Shown here: positions 27,071 to 35,317 of the stretch, in pieces
Numbering within the stretch: position 1 is the stretch's first letter
Layout of the letters: each line of letters begins with the position of its first letter
NCBI RefSeq assembly: GCF_016756315.1
Contig: NZ_AP024235.1
Span: 3,410,001 to 3,474,000 of the forward strand
Direction: 5' to 3'
DNA: 64,000 bases
Origin: Alteromonas sp. KC3
GTDB taxonomy: Bacteria > Pseudomonadota > Gammaproteobacteria > Enterobacterales > Alteromonadaceae
Notes under the pieces: model-generated
Told to the model about the DNA's origin: nothing
Database searches by the model: none
Seen by the model: the letters and a program-made list of their open reading frames with translations, nothing else
Program-made: the position numbers and the translations under genes

Positions 27071-28183
27071 TTAGTCATCCATGTCAATTGAGACATTAGA
27101 CAATGTGCCCAAGCTTGAACCGTCTTTCGTATCAAGCTTAATCATTAGGCGTAAATCGTTCGGCGAGTCGGCATGATGAAGCGCCTGGTCCATGTCAATT
27201 TTGCCCGCTTTATACAAATCGTATAGCGCCATATCAAAACTCTGCATGCCCTGCTCTTTGCCTTTTTTCATCGCTTCTTTTAGCGCACCGATTTCATTGC
27301 GCTGTATTAAGTCGCGTACCAATGGCGAGTTAAGTAAAATCTCAATGGCCGCCACACGACCTTTTCCATCAGGTGTCGGCACTAACTGCTGCGCTACAAT
27401 TGCTCGAATATTCAGACTTAAGTCAAAACGAAGTTTGTCGTGCTGATCTTTTGGCGCAAGGTGCATAATGCGCTCGATAGCCTGATTGGCATTATTCGCG
27501 TGAAGTGTTGCCACACACAAGTGTCCAGTATCAGCAAAAGACATGGCGTACTCCATAGTCTCCATTGAGCGAATCTCACCAATGAGGATGACATCTGGAG
27601 CTTGACGTAATGAGCTTTTAAGCGCGTCATCAAATGACTGCGTATCTATGCCTACTTCTCGCTGAGTGATAACACAATTTTTGTGCTCGTGTACAAATTC
27701 AATCGGGTCTTCAATCGTTAATATATGACCGTGAGAGTTTTCATTTCTATGGCCAATGAGTGCCGCGAGTGACGTTGATTTACCCGTACCCGTGCCCCCC
27801 ACGAAAAGCACCAAGCCCCGCTTGGCCATAATGATGTCTTTCAGGACAGTTGGCAGACCTAAATCGTCTGCTTTTGGGATTTGAGTCACAATACGACGGA
27901 CCACCATGCCCGCCTGATCACGTTGCCAAAAAGCAGAGCAGCGGAAACGGCCAATACCTTCTCTAACGATAGCGAAGTTACACTCTTTCGACGTGTGAAA
28001 CTCGTCACGCTGTTTTTCACTCATGGCTTCATGAACCAGTGCTAATGAGGCCTCTTCAGACGACACACCTTCGGTGATTGGCGTTAGCTTGCCGTTAATT
28101 TTTGCGCTGACAGGAAAACCTGCGGTGATAAATAAATCGGACGCGTTCGAGTCGACCATTTTTTGTAATAAGGTATCTAGCAT
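27071..28183 (-). CDS. pilU: PilT/PilU-type retraction ATPase PilU
   Basis: 370-residue type IV pilus ATPase: N-terminal PAS-like part (SDLFITAGFPVSAKINGKLT), Walker A GGTGTGKST, Asp box EDPIEFVHEHK, Walker B and His boxes (DVILIGEIR, HLCVATLHANN). The longer C-terminus and its place behind pilT identify it as PilU, the accessory retraction ATPase that works through PilT. It lies 9 nt downstream of pilT in one operon. Confidence 0.95.
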   Translation of the reverse strand: MLDTLLQKMVDSNASDLFITAGFPVSAKINGKLTPITEGVSSEEASLALVHEAMSEKQRDEFHTSKECNFAIVREGIGRFRCSAFWQRDQAGMVVRRIVTQIPKADDLGLPTVLKDIIMAKRGLVLFVGGTGTGKSTSLAALIGHRNENSHGHILTIEDPIEFVHEHKNCVITQREVGIDTQSFDDALKSSLRQAPDVILIGEIRSMETMEYAMSFADTGHLCVATLHANNANQAIERIMHLAPKDQHDKLRFDLSLNIRAIVAQQLVPTPDGKGRVAAIEILLNSPLVRDLIQRNEIGALKEAMKKGKEQGMQSFDMALYDLYKAGKIDMDQALHHADSPNDLRLMIKLDTKDGSSLGTLSNVSIDMDD

Positions 28184-28192
28184 TGGCGCTCC

Positions 28193-29236
28193 TTATAGAC
28201 CACTCATCGATTTTTTATCGATAGATTTTTCGGCAGCATCTTGCTTAGTAATGACACCCATTGCGACCAAACGCTGTAAGCATTGATCCATGGTTTGCAT
28301 ACCGTGGGCTTGCCCAGTTTGAATAACAGAATACATCTGAGGCACTTTATCTTCACGAATAAGGTTACGTATAGCCGGTATACCCACCATAATTTCGTGT
28401 GCCGCCACGCGTCCCCCACCCACTTTTTTCAGCAGTGTTTGCGAGATAACCGCGCGCAATGACTCAGACAGCATAGAGCGAACCATGGCTTTTTCCTCTG
28501 CTGGGAATACATCGATAATACGGTCTATGGTTTTGGGTGCAGAGTTGGTGTGAAGTGTACCAAATACCAAGTGGCCCGTTTCAGCGGCAGAAATAGCCAA
28601 TCGAATAGTTTCAAGATCACGTAGCTCACCAACGAGAATGACATCAGGGTCTTCACGCAATGCTGAACGAAGTGCGTTATTAAATGAATGAGTGTCGCGA
28701 TGTACTTCACGCTGATTAATCAAGCTCAGCTTGTTGTCGTGCACAAATTCGATTGGGTCTTCAATGGTTAAAATATGTTCGCGTTTATGCGTATTGATAT
28801 GGTCAACCATGGCAGCAAGCGTGGTACTTTTACCCGAACCTGTAGCGCCGGTTACCAGCACAATTCCCGTAGGCTGGTTGATGATTTCTTTGAAAATTTC
28901 TGGAGCGCCTAAATCGTCAAGTGTCAGCACTTTACTTGGGATGGTACGCAAAACCGCAGCGGCACCACGGTTTTGAACAAAAGCGTTAACACGAAAACGC
29001 GACAAGCCGTTTACTTCAAACGAGAAATCGGTTTCTAAGTTTTCTTCGTATTCTTTACGCTGCATGTCGTTCATAATTTCATAAACGAGCGCATGCACCT
29101 GTTTGTGATCTAGGGCGGGTACATTCAGTTTACGCATCTCTCCATCGACACGAATGATTGGGGGTAAGCCTGCTGATAAGTGTAAATCTGAGGCGTTATT
29201 CTTAACACTGAAAGCCAAAAGTTCGGTAATATCCAC
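28193..29236 (-). CDS. pilT: Type IV pilus retraction ATPase PilT
   Basis: 347 residues, as in Pseudomonas PilT. Motifs: MDITELLAFSVKNNASDLHL, Walker A GATGSGKST, EDPIEFVHDNK, DVILVGELRD, HLVFGTLHTNSA and the retraction-specific AIRNLIRE. The start is a GTG at 29236 with GGAG 8 nt upstream, giving the standard MDITELL N-terminus. It powers pilus retraction for twitching and DNA uptake. It is divergent from yggS with a 27-nt gap, an arrangement conserved in gammaproteobacteria. Confidence 0.96.
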   Translation of the reverse strand: MDITELLAFSVKNNASDLHLSAGLPPIIRVDGEMRKLNVPALDHKQVHALVYEIMNDMQRKEYEENLETDFSFEVNGLSRFRVNAFVQNRGAAAVLRTIPSKVLTLDDLGAPEIFKEIINQPTGIVLVTGATGSGKSTTLAAMVDHINTHKREHILTIEDPIEFVHDNKLSLINQREVHRDTHSFNNALRSALREDPDVILVGELRDLETIRLAISAAETGHLVFGTLHTNSAPKTIDRIIDVFPAEEKAMVRSMLSESLRAVISQTLLKKVGGGRVAAHEIMVGIPAIRNLIREDKVPQMYSVIQTGQAHGMQTMDQCLQRLVAMGVITKQDAAEKSIDKKSMSGL

Positions 29237-29263
29237 AACCACTTCTCCAAAACAAGGTGAATA

Positions 29264-29962
29264 ATGCAAACAATAGCAGAAAGACTAAATTCCGCACGAA
29301 AAGGAATAGACAAAGCCGCTACCAGTGCACATCGTCCACCAAATTCCATTAAATTACTAGCGGTTAGCAAAACAAAACCCGTATCAGATATCATGGAAGC
29401 GTATGATGCGGGACAACGTATGTTTGGTGAAAACTACGTTCAAGAAGGTGTTGAAAAAGCTCAGGAACTTGCTCACTTACCTGATATTGAGTGGCATATG
29501 ATTGGCCCTATCCAGTCGAACAAAACCAAAATCGTGGCTGAGCATTTTCATTGGGTGCAATCAGTTGATAGAGAGAAAATTGCCCGTCGTTTAAATGAAC
29601 AGCGTCCAAGTCACTTGCCACCACTTAACGTATGTATTCAGGTCAATATTGACGATGAGCAGAGCAAGTCCGGTGTTTCACTTGATGAGCTCGACGGATT
29701 AATTCGCTTTGTTACTAGCCAAGAACACCTTCAGCTTCGTGGCTTGATGGCTATACCCAAAGCTAACCCAAGTGAAATACAACAACAGCAAACTCTCGCT
29801 AAGTTGAAGGAAATTTTCGACCATTACCATACATCACTGAGCAATTTTGATACCCTGTCCGTAGGAATGAGTAGTGATATGACTCAAGCAATACAACACG
29901 GGTCTACAATGGTACGTATTGGTACTGCTATTTTTGGCAAGCGAGATTACCCTCAAGGATAA
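29264..29962 (+). CDS. yggS: YggS family pyridoxal-phosphate homeostasis protein
   Basis: 232 residues. PLP-binding Lys36 in LLAVSKTKP, GENYVQEG, WHMIGPIQSNKTK, VCIQVNIDDEQSKSG, LRGLMAIP and LSVGMSSDMTQAI are the COG0325 signature. It has an alanine-racemase-like barrel without racemase activity and controls free PLP. It is first of yggS-proC-yggT-DUF4426. A small GCTCAC/GTGAGC hairpin at 29968-29983 lies between it and proC. Confidence 0.96.
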   Translation: MQTIAERLNSARKGIDKAATSAHRPPNSIKLLAVSKTKPVSDIMEAYDAGQRMFGENYVQEGVEKAQELAHLPDIEWHMIGPIQSNKTKIVAEHFHWVQSVDREKIARRLNEQRPSHLPPLNVCIQVNIDDEQSKSGVSLDELDGLIRFVTSQEHLQLRGLMAIPKANPSEIQQQQTLAKLKEIFDHYHTSLSNFDTLSVGMSSDMTQAIQHGSTMVRIGTAIFGKRDYPQG

Positions 29963-30027
29963 GTCTCGCTCACGCCAGTGAGCAAACACCACTCATTAGC
30001 GAACGCAAATCAACACAGAGGATTTAC

Positions 30028-30849
30028 ATGCAACAGAAGAAATTAGCATTTATTGGCGCGGGTAACATGAGCCGCAGCATTATCAGTGGTCTAATTAAGT
30101 CAGGTTATGCAAAGGAAAATATTCTTGCAGCAAACCCATCAACACCTAAATTAGAGGGTTTAAAAGCCGAATTTGGCATTCACACCACCCAGTCCAATGA
30201 TGAAGCATGCCAATTTGCTGATGCCATTGTGCTTGCAGTTAAGCCGCAAATAATGGGCGATATGTGTGCCGCGTTACAGGAAAATAATGACCTTTCAGGT
30301 AAATTATTCTTAAGCATAGCGGCAGGATTGCCCGTCGCCCGCTTGCAAGAAATGTTAGGTGGCCAACACCCGGTAGTTCGCATAATGCCAAACACGCCTA
30401 GCCTATTAGGTAAAGGGATGTCAGGTATGTACGCTGATGACACAGTGTCTGAGTCGGACAGACAATACGTTGACGATGTGATGAACAGTGTCGGTGAAAC
30501 TGTATGGGTAGAAAAAGAAGATGGCATAAATGGCGTTATCGCCGCTGCCGGAAGCAGCCCTGCTTATTTTTTCTTGTTCCTGCAAAACATGCAAGAAGAA
30601 GCGATGAATATGGGCTTTGATAAAGCACAGTCACGCTTAATGGTTCAACAAGCTATGTTAGGTGCAGCCGAAATGGTTTGTAACAACCCAGACCTTGAAT
30701 TAAGCGAACTTCGCGCCCAAGTTACGTCTAAGGGCGGCACTACAGCTGAAGCCGTAAACACCTTCATTAATGAAGGCCTTAAAGATATTGTAAGTAAGTC
30801 GATGCGTGCAGCTGTAGCACGTGCTGAAGAAATGGCCAAACAGCTATAA
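30028..30849 (+). CDS. proC: Pyrroline-5-carboxylate reductase
   Basis: 273 residues. The last step of proline synthesis, NAD(P)H reduction of pyrroline-5-carboxylate. N-terminal Rossmann LAFIGAGNMSRSI, then LAVKPQIM, RIMPNTPSLLGKGM, the C-terminal AAAGSSPAYFF and LRAQVTSKGGTTAEAVN active-site segments. GAGGATTTAC precedes the ATG. It is the second gene of the yggS cluster. Confidence 0.97.
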   Translation: MQQKKLAFIGAGNMSRSIISGLIKSGYAKENILAANPSTPKLEGLKAEFGIHTTQSNDEACQFADAIVLAVKPQIMGDMCAALQENNDLSGKLFLSIAAGLPVARLQEMLGGQHPVVRIMPNTPSLLGKGMSGMYADDTVSESDRQYVDDVMNSVGETVWVEKEDGINGVIAAAGSSPAYFFLFLQNMQEEAMNMGFDKAQSRLMVQQAMLGAAEMVCNNPDLELSELRAQVTSKGGTTAEAVNTFINEGLKDIVSKSMRAAVARAEEMAKQL

Positions 30850-30870
30850 CGTTTGTAGGAAAAGAAAAAC

Positions 30871-31410
30871 ATGAACGCAACGGTATTTTTGATTGATACC
30901 TTATTTAGTCTTTATTTGATGGTAGTGATCTTGCGCCTATGGTTACAAATGGTGCAGGCAGACTTTTATAACCCACTAAGCCAGTTTGTCGTAAAGGCAA
31001 CACACCCTATCGTCGGGCCGTTGCGCCGTGTTATCCCTTCTATTGGTCGCTTCGATACTGCTACCTTCGTGTTAGCTGTTGTTGTATGCGCGCTTAAAAT
31101 CGTCACACTTGGACTGATATTTGGCGGTAATTTAAATCCACTGGGCGTGGCCATTCTCTCAGTCATTGGGGTAATTAAAGAAACGCTGTCATTAATGTTC
31201 TGGGTACTGTTATTGCGCGCAATTCTAAGTTGGGTTTCGCAAGGGCGCTCTCCTGTAGACTACGTGTTGCATCAACTTACCGAACCGTTTTTGGCCCCTA
31301 TTCGTCGCATCATTCCGCCCTTAGGTGGCCTTGATTTATCGGTGCTCATTGCCATTATTGCGCTGCAATTTTTGCAGTTACTTCTACAAGAAACGTTTCC
31401 TTTTTATTAG
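30871..31410 (+). CDS. yggT: YggT family integral membrane protein
   Basis: 179 residues with two YGGT units, each of two hydrophobic helices. The repeated motif is seen as LRLWLQMVQADFYNPLSQFV, PIVGPLRRVIPSIG and again LRAILSWVSQGRSPVDYVL, PFLAPIRRIIPPLGGLD. Distant relatives are implicated in osmotic tolerance and membrane organisation, but the molecular role is unknown. It lies 21 nt after proC. Confidence 0.93.
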   Translation: MNATVFLIDTLFSLYLMVVILRLWLQMVQADFYNPLSQFVVKATHPIVGPLRRVIPSIGRFDTATFVLAVVVCALKIVTLGLIFGGNLNPLGVAILSVIGVIKETLSLMFWVLLLRAILSWVSQGRSPVDYVLHQLTEPFLAPIRRIIPPLGGLDLSVLIAIIALQFLQLLLQETFPFY

Positions 31411-31444
31411 GGTTTCTGAAACTTCGTTGTATAGGTAAAGACCA

Positions 31445-31885
31445 ATGAATAACCTAAAATCGACAATACTCACCGTTCTTGCCGCTATCCTGGCGCTGTT
31501 AAGCCCCCATACGTTTGCTGAGCAAAAAGAAACCCTTGGCGAATGGGATGTACATTATATCGTCGTGGGCACACCCTTTCTAACGCCTGAAGTTGCCTCT
31601 AGCTACGGTATCGTAAGAAGTAAGTTTAATGCACTGGTAAACATTTCAGTGCTAGACAAGGTAACTGGCGAGGCACAACGTGTCGACGTGTCAGGTAATG
31701 CTAAAAATCTACTCGGTAATACTCGCCAATTAACCTTTAAAAAGGTAGAGGAAGGCGATGCAATTTATTACTTAGCCGTATTGCCATTTCGCGATCAAGA
31801 GACATTTCGTTTCAACATTGATGTGAAAAAAGGGACGACAAAACAGACGCTGAAGTTTCAGCAAAAGATGTATGTTGACGAGTAG
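31445..31885 (+). CDS. DUF4426 exported protein
   Basis: 146 residues with a signal peptide (TILTVLAAILALLSPHTFA) and a beta-rich mature domain (LGEWDVHYIVVGTPFLTPEV, YYLAVLPFRDQETFRFNIDV) typical of DUF4426, a family found next to yggT in Alteromonadales, Vibrio and Pseudomonas. Function unknown; periplasmic. It is last of the yggS-proC-yggT run and ends before a 32-bp perfect palindrome. Confidence 0.85.
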   Translation: MNNLKSTILTVLAAILALLSPHTFAEQKETLGEWDVHYIVVGTPFLTPEVASSYGIVRSKFNALVNISVLDKVTGEAQRVDVSGNAKNLLGNTRQLTFKKVEEGDAIYYLAVLPFRDQETFRFNIDVKKGTTKQTLKFQQKMYVDE

Positions 31886-31909
31886 ATACATCGGTTTTAA
31901 CGTCAGTAC

Positions 31910-31941
31910 ATGCAGATAAGACATTAATGTCTTATCTGCAT
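31910..31941. terminator. 32-bp perfect palindrome between convergent genes
   Basis: Arm ATGCAGATAAGACATT is followed at once by its exact reverse complement. It sits between the DUF4426 gene (ends 31885) and the minus-strand gene ending at 31948. There is no T-run, so it is either a Rho-assisted or structure-only bidirectional terminator, or a protein-binding site. Confidence 0.6.
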
Positions 31942-31947
31942 TCTAAA

Positions 31948-32622
31948 CTACCTGCCATCGTTAAAGTTGAATAGCGTTCCCGTTACGTCACCTGACTCAT
32001 CAGATACTAATGTTCCGTCCGCAGTATAGTGGTACGCTGTAACCTCGCCCTCTATTTCATCAAATTGGTTAAAGGCAAAAGAATACGAGTTCACCGTATA
32101 CGCTGCATTGCTGCTAGCGCATTGACACATTGAAACGGTACTAATGGTGTAAACACCCTTGTTTACGTTGCTCAGTAAACCAATTTGCATCACGCCATCT
32201 TGAGAAACGATATCAATCCGCTCGCCATCAATTACTCGCATCATTAAGAGTTCATCTGCGTTTTGAGAATAGAGCTGTGCTTTAAGAGCCCATGTCCCTT
32301 TGTAGGCAGAAGGCCAAGCATTCGTAAGTCCTCCTTGAGGAAAATCTACCTTTGGCGGCTCTTGTACAGGAGGCGGTGTTTCAGGTACCACAGGCTTTTT
32401 AGGTGATATAGGGCCCGGCAATATAGGTCTTACAGGTGCAGGTTCAGGTGTGTATGTTTTAGAAAGTGGGTTAGTCGGCGGCGCACTAACGGAGTAATAA
32501 CGCTTTTTAAGCAACTCATAATAATCTTCAACATACAATGTTGAAAGTGGAGCCGATGAAGCCTCAAAAGCTCCTGCTAACAACACGCCTACTAGTGTCG
32601 TTTTAATGATCGCGTTTTTCAT
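31948..32622 (-). CDS. Exported protein with proline-rich linker, unknown
   Basis: 224 residues. Signal peptide with cleavage near residue 24 (ASSA-PL), a short Tyr-rich helix (VEDYYELLKKRYYS), a Pro-rich linker (about 47-95, for example PILPGPISPKKPVVPETPPP), and a C-terminal beta-rich domain (about 100-224) with one CQC pair. No family recognised; the layout suggests a periplasmic or surface protein with a spacer crossing the cell wall. AAAAAGGA precedes the ATG. Its promoter holds three phased 11-bp TTC repeats shared with two neighbouring genes, so it probably belongs to the regulon of the adjacent CadC-like regulator. Confidence 0.75.
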   Translation of the reverse strand: MKNAIIKTTLVGVLLAGAFEASSAPLSTLYVEDYYELLKKRYYSVSAPPTNPLSKTYTPEPAPVRPILPGPISPKKPVVPETPPPVQEPPKVDFPQGGLTNAWPSAYKGTWALKAQLYSQNADELLMMRVIDGERIDIVSQDGVMQIGLLSNVNKGVYTISTVSMCQCASSNAAYTVNSYSFAFNQFDEIEGEVTAYHYTADGTLVSDESGDVTGTLFNFNDGR

Positions 32623-32704
32623 AACTTTTCCTTTTTAATACTGGCCATAATGTTGCCAATCAAACCGATACTTCGAGGAAAAGAATGAAATACCCCCTAA
32701 TTTT

Positions 32705-32737
32705 TATCTGGAAAAAAATAGGAAATTAATATGAATT
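32705..32737 (-). promoter_or_regulatory. Three phased 11-bp direct repeats (promoter of the proline-rich protein gene)
   Basis: Read on the minus strand: AATTCATATTA, ATTTCCTATTT, TTTTCCAGATA, with TTC at exactly 11-bp period. The site ends 83 nt before the ATG at 32622. The same three-unit pattern occurs at 35224-35256 and 37224-37256. It is a candidate binding site for the CadC/ToxR-like regulator. Confidence 0.5.
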
Positions 32738-32756
32738 TTTTCTCTGTTACCGTTCA

Positions 32757-35033
32757 CTAGAGTCGCCATTCTAGCGAACGATTCAGTACATCAAGCTTGC
32801 GTTGATATCGCTTTTTCAACTCAAGAAAGCGTTCATCTTCATTGAGCAATAGAAAAGCAGGACTATCAAAATAGGCGTAGTATCGCCCAATGGGTATGAC
32901 ATCATCGCTATCAACGAGTGACTGCAACAACGTCAAAGCACGGTCAACTTCACCCAATAGCGCTAAATACTCCGCGTTAAAAGAAATTGGCATCTCTTTT
33001 TCGCTAAAAAGAGCGGCAATCTTCGTATTTATCTCATCTATTGAAAGTATTTCATTGTCATATTGTGCAAAGTGGATTGCGGTCAGTAAGTTTAGCGACG
33101 CCAAATTTGAAAATCCCCCGCCATTTAACTCACCAGCAATAAGGTCTCCAAAAAGCGCTCTGTGATCACTCAATAAATAGCCAGGCAACAAATATAACGC
33201 TTGTCCAATCATTGCTCTAATATAGGGCGAGCTTACATGGATATTTTCCACGCCATTCAAATGTGATAGCAATGCAGGAATATCTTTTTCGTGAATAGCT
33301 TTAGCGAACGACAGGTGAAAGCAATCAGTTTCGGTTAACGCTAGCGACACCAAGCTTTCTTCGCATAACGCCCATATATTCGTTAAATAATCTTTTCTGT
33401 CAGCGGTTATTAGCACACTCAAATCAAGCATCAGCGTTTTTATTGGCGGACTGTCTGCACGTGTTTGACTTGTCCAATCTAATGTTTGCTGATATTGCCC
33501 GGACATTGTGGCCGATAGTGCTTCCATCCATGCTGTTGTGGGGTCTTGTGGCGCTATTTCACGCATTTTTGTAAACACTGTATGCGCTGCTTTTTCATCA
33601 CCAAGCAGTAAGTTAACAAACGCAAGTCCGCCGTAAAGCCTATAGGAGAGAGGATGGGTCGCAATCCCCTCTTTTGCAATGGCAAGGGCCTCTTTGTATT
33701 GATGGTGGATGGTCAGCAAATACGTGTAGTTGAAGTAAAAGTTAAAACTTTTCTCACCCAACCTTTTGGCCTCGGAAAAATGAGCTAACGCTTTTTGTAT
33801 ATCACCTTTTGTTGGATCACTAATAAGCGGCATGTACAGCATACCTTCAAAAAAAGATAATGTGCTACTCGAAACGCCAAGCTCTCGACTTTGCTTCAGA
33901 AAGTCCTGAGCAGAACTTATCACGCTTTTTTGCTCTTCCCCTGAGGTTAAGTTCATCATCTCAAGATAATTACTTGTAATTGCCTCAACAATTAGCGGAT
34001 CAGCAGACGACTGAGCATTCGCCCTTATAAGATAGTCCTGAGCCTGTTGAAGGGCTTCAAGATTGTAATTCTGGGTAAGAATATCCATTGCTAACAGATA
34101 AAGTCGGTAAGCTTCTTCAGATTGAGGACTAGGCGCAATAAGCTTATGCTCAATTCCTAAATGTGCAGTGGTATTCATGACAAGGTCATTAACTGCCCCC
34201 TGTATATTCAATGACTCTACTGTTTTGCTGTCAGAAAAAAGAGTAAACCCCGAATCTACTTCAACAAGTCTATAGGTTACATTATGGTTGTTTCCATCGC
34301 GTCTTACAGCTCCCTCAAGAATAAGGTCAACGGGCAACAAGCTTTGAATTTCTTTAAGGCTATGTTTATTGGTTTTAAAATAAGCACTCGACGTTCGACT
34401 CGCTACTTTGAAATTATCAACGTGTGACAGATGCGTGAGAGATAACTCAAGTAGACCGTTTGCTAAGGTACGTTCATCTTTGTTATCACTGTCTGTCACG
34501 TCAAAAGGAATGACAAGTACTCGATATTCCTTCTGAGAATTGTCTTCAAGGCCACTGAAAAAAACTGTAACGATTGCTATCAACACAGTTGCAAGCATGA
34601 GCAAATAAACAAACGGAGAACGCTTTTTCACACTGTGAGCTTGAACAGATTGTGTGGTCGGTAATTCAGGAGGTGCTTCTACAGCAGCGCTTTGTACCTG
34701 ACAAATTTCTGTCAATAGTGATAACTCAAGCCGATAACCTCGTTTAGGAACGGTTGTTATTATCTTCTTGTTTGTATCCAGCAGTCGAGAAAGTGACTTT
34801 CGAATCTCTGAGATGGCACGAGAAAGTGATTCATCACCACCAAACCTATCAGCCCACACAGAGTCCAGCAACTGCTCTCTGGTTACTACATTGCCATTGC
34901 CTTGAAACAAGGCACAGAATACTTCCATAACCTTTGGTGAGAGTTTTTCAATGTGAGAGTTAAATTTTAGCGTATTGGCTAAGGGGTCAATTGTTAATCC
35001 ACCAATACTAAATTGACGATTTGGGTCATTCAT
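32757..35033 (-). CDS. CadC/ToxR-like membrane-anchored transcriptional regulator with TPR sensor
   Basis: 758 residues: OmpR-type winged helix (about 8-105, LSPKVMEVFCALFQGNGNVV, TREQLLDSVW, ending ITTVPKRGYRLEL), a linker, one transmembrane helix (141-160, FVYLLMLATVLIAIVTVFFS), then about 590 periplasmic residues, the first part resembling the TolB-like/adenylate-cyclase-associated segment (YRVLVIPFDVTD) and the rest TPR-like helices. This is a one-component regulator signalling across the membrane without phosphorelay. It is divergent from the DUF885 gene. Three flanking genes share phased promoter repeats. I see no such repeat upstream of its own start. AAGG lies directly before the ATG, an unusually tight spacing. 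Confidence 0.88.
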   Translation of the reverse strand: MNDPNRQFSIGGLTIDPLANTLKFNSHIEKLSPKVMEVFCALFQGNGNVVTREQLLDSVWADRFGGDESLSRAISEIRKSLSRLLDTNKKIITTVPKRGYRLELSLLTEICQVQSAAVEAPPELPTTQSVQAHSVKKRSPFVYLLMLATVLIAIVTVFFSGLEDNSQKEYRVLVIPFDVTDSDNKDERTLANGLLELSLTHLSHVDNFKVASRTSSAYFKTNKHSLKEIQSLLPVDLILEGAVRRDGNNHNVTYRLVEVDSGFTLFSDSKTVESLNIQGAVNDLVMNTTAHLGIEHKLIAPSPQSEEAYRLYLLAMDILTQNYNLEALQQAQDYLIRANAQSSADPLIVEAITSNYLEMMNLTSGEEQKSVISSAQDFLKQSRELGVSSSTLSFFEGMLYMPLISDPTKGDIQKALAHFSEAKRLGEKSFNFYFNYTYLLTIHHQYKEALAIAKEGIATHPLSYRLYGGLAFVNLLLGDEKAAHTVFTKMREIAPQDPTTAWMEALSATMSGQYQQTLDWTSQTRADSPPIKTLMLDLSVLITADRKDYLTNIWALCEESLVSLALTETDCFHLSFAKAIHEKDIPALLSHLNGVENIHVSSPYIRAMIGQALYLLPGYLLSDHRALFGDLIAGELNGGGFSNLASLNLLTAIHFAQYDNEILSIDEINTKIAALFSEKEMPISFNAEYLALLGEVDRALTLLQSLVDSDDVIPIGRYYAYFDSPAFLLLNEDERFLELKKRYQRKLDVLNRSLEWRL

Positions 35034-35223
35034 CCTTGAGGCGTAGCGTCTTGTTTAATTAATACTAAAGTAGCAACGGCGAGAAAGTTAGGCAACTACA
35101 CAAAAGTATAAAAAGTCTATGTCTGTGTGAACATCCCTGTTCCTATCATTCTTCTTCGTAAACTTTCGATTTTCTGAAATTACGCGCTTTAGACACCTCA
35201 TAGAACGACTCTCGCAACGTCAA

Positions 35224-35256
35224 TATTCAAGTATATTTCAAGTTTTTTTCAACTAT
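35224..35256 (+). promoter_or_regulatory. Three phased 11-bp direct repeats (promoter of the DUF885 gene)
   Basis: TATTCAAGTAT, ATTTCAAGTTT, TTTTCAACTAT in tandem, TTCA at 35226, 35237 and 35248. The site ends 62 nt before the ATG at 35318. A possible -10 (TATATAA, about 35270-35276) follows. Winged-helix regulators of the OmpR/ToxR type bind direct repeats about one helical turn apart. Confidence 0.55.
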
Positions 35257-35317
35257 TAGAGTGTTGAATTATATAAGCTTTCACAAGCTTTCTATACATT
35301 TTCAAACTGAGGAAAAA

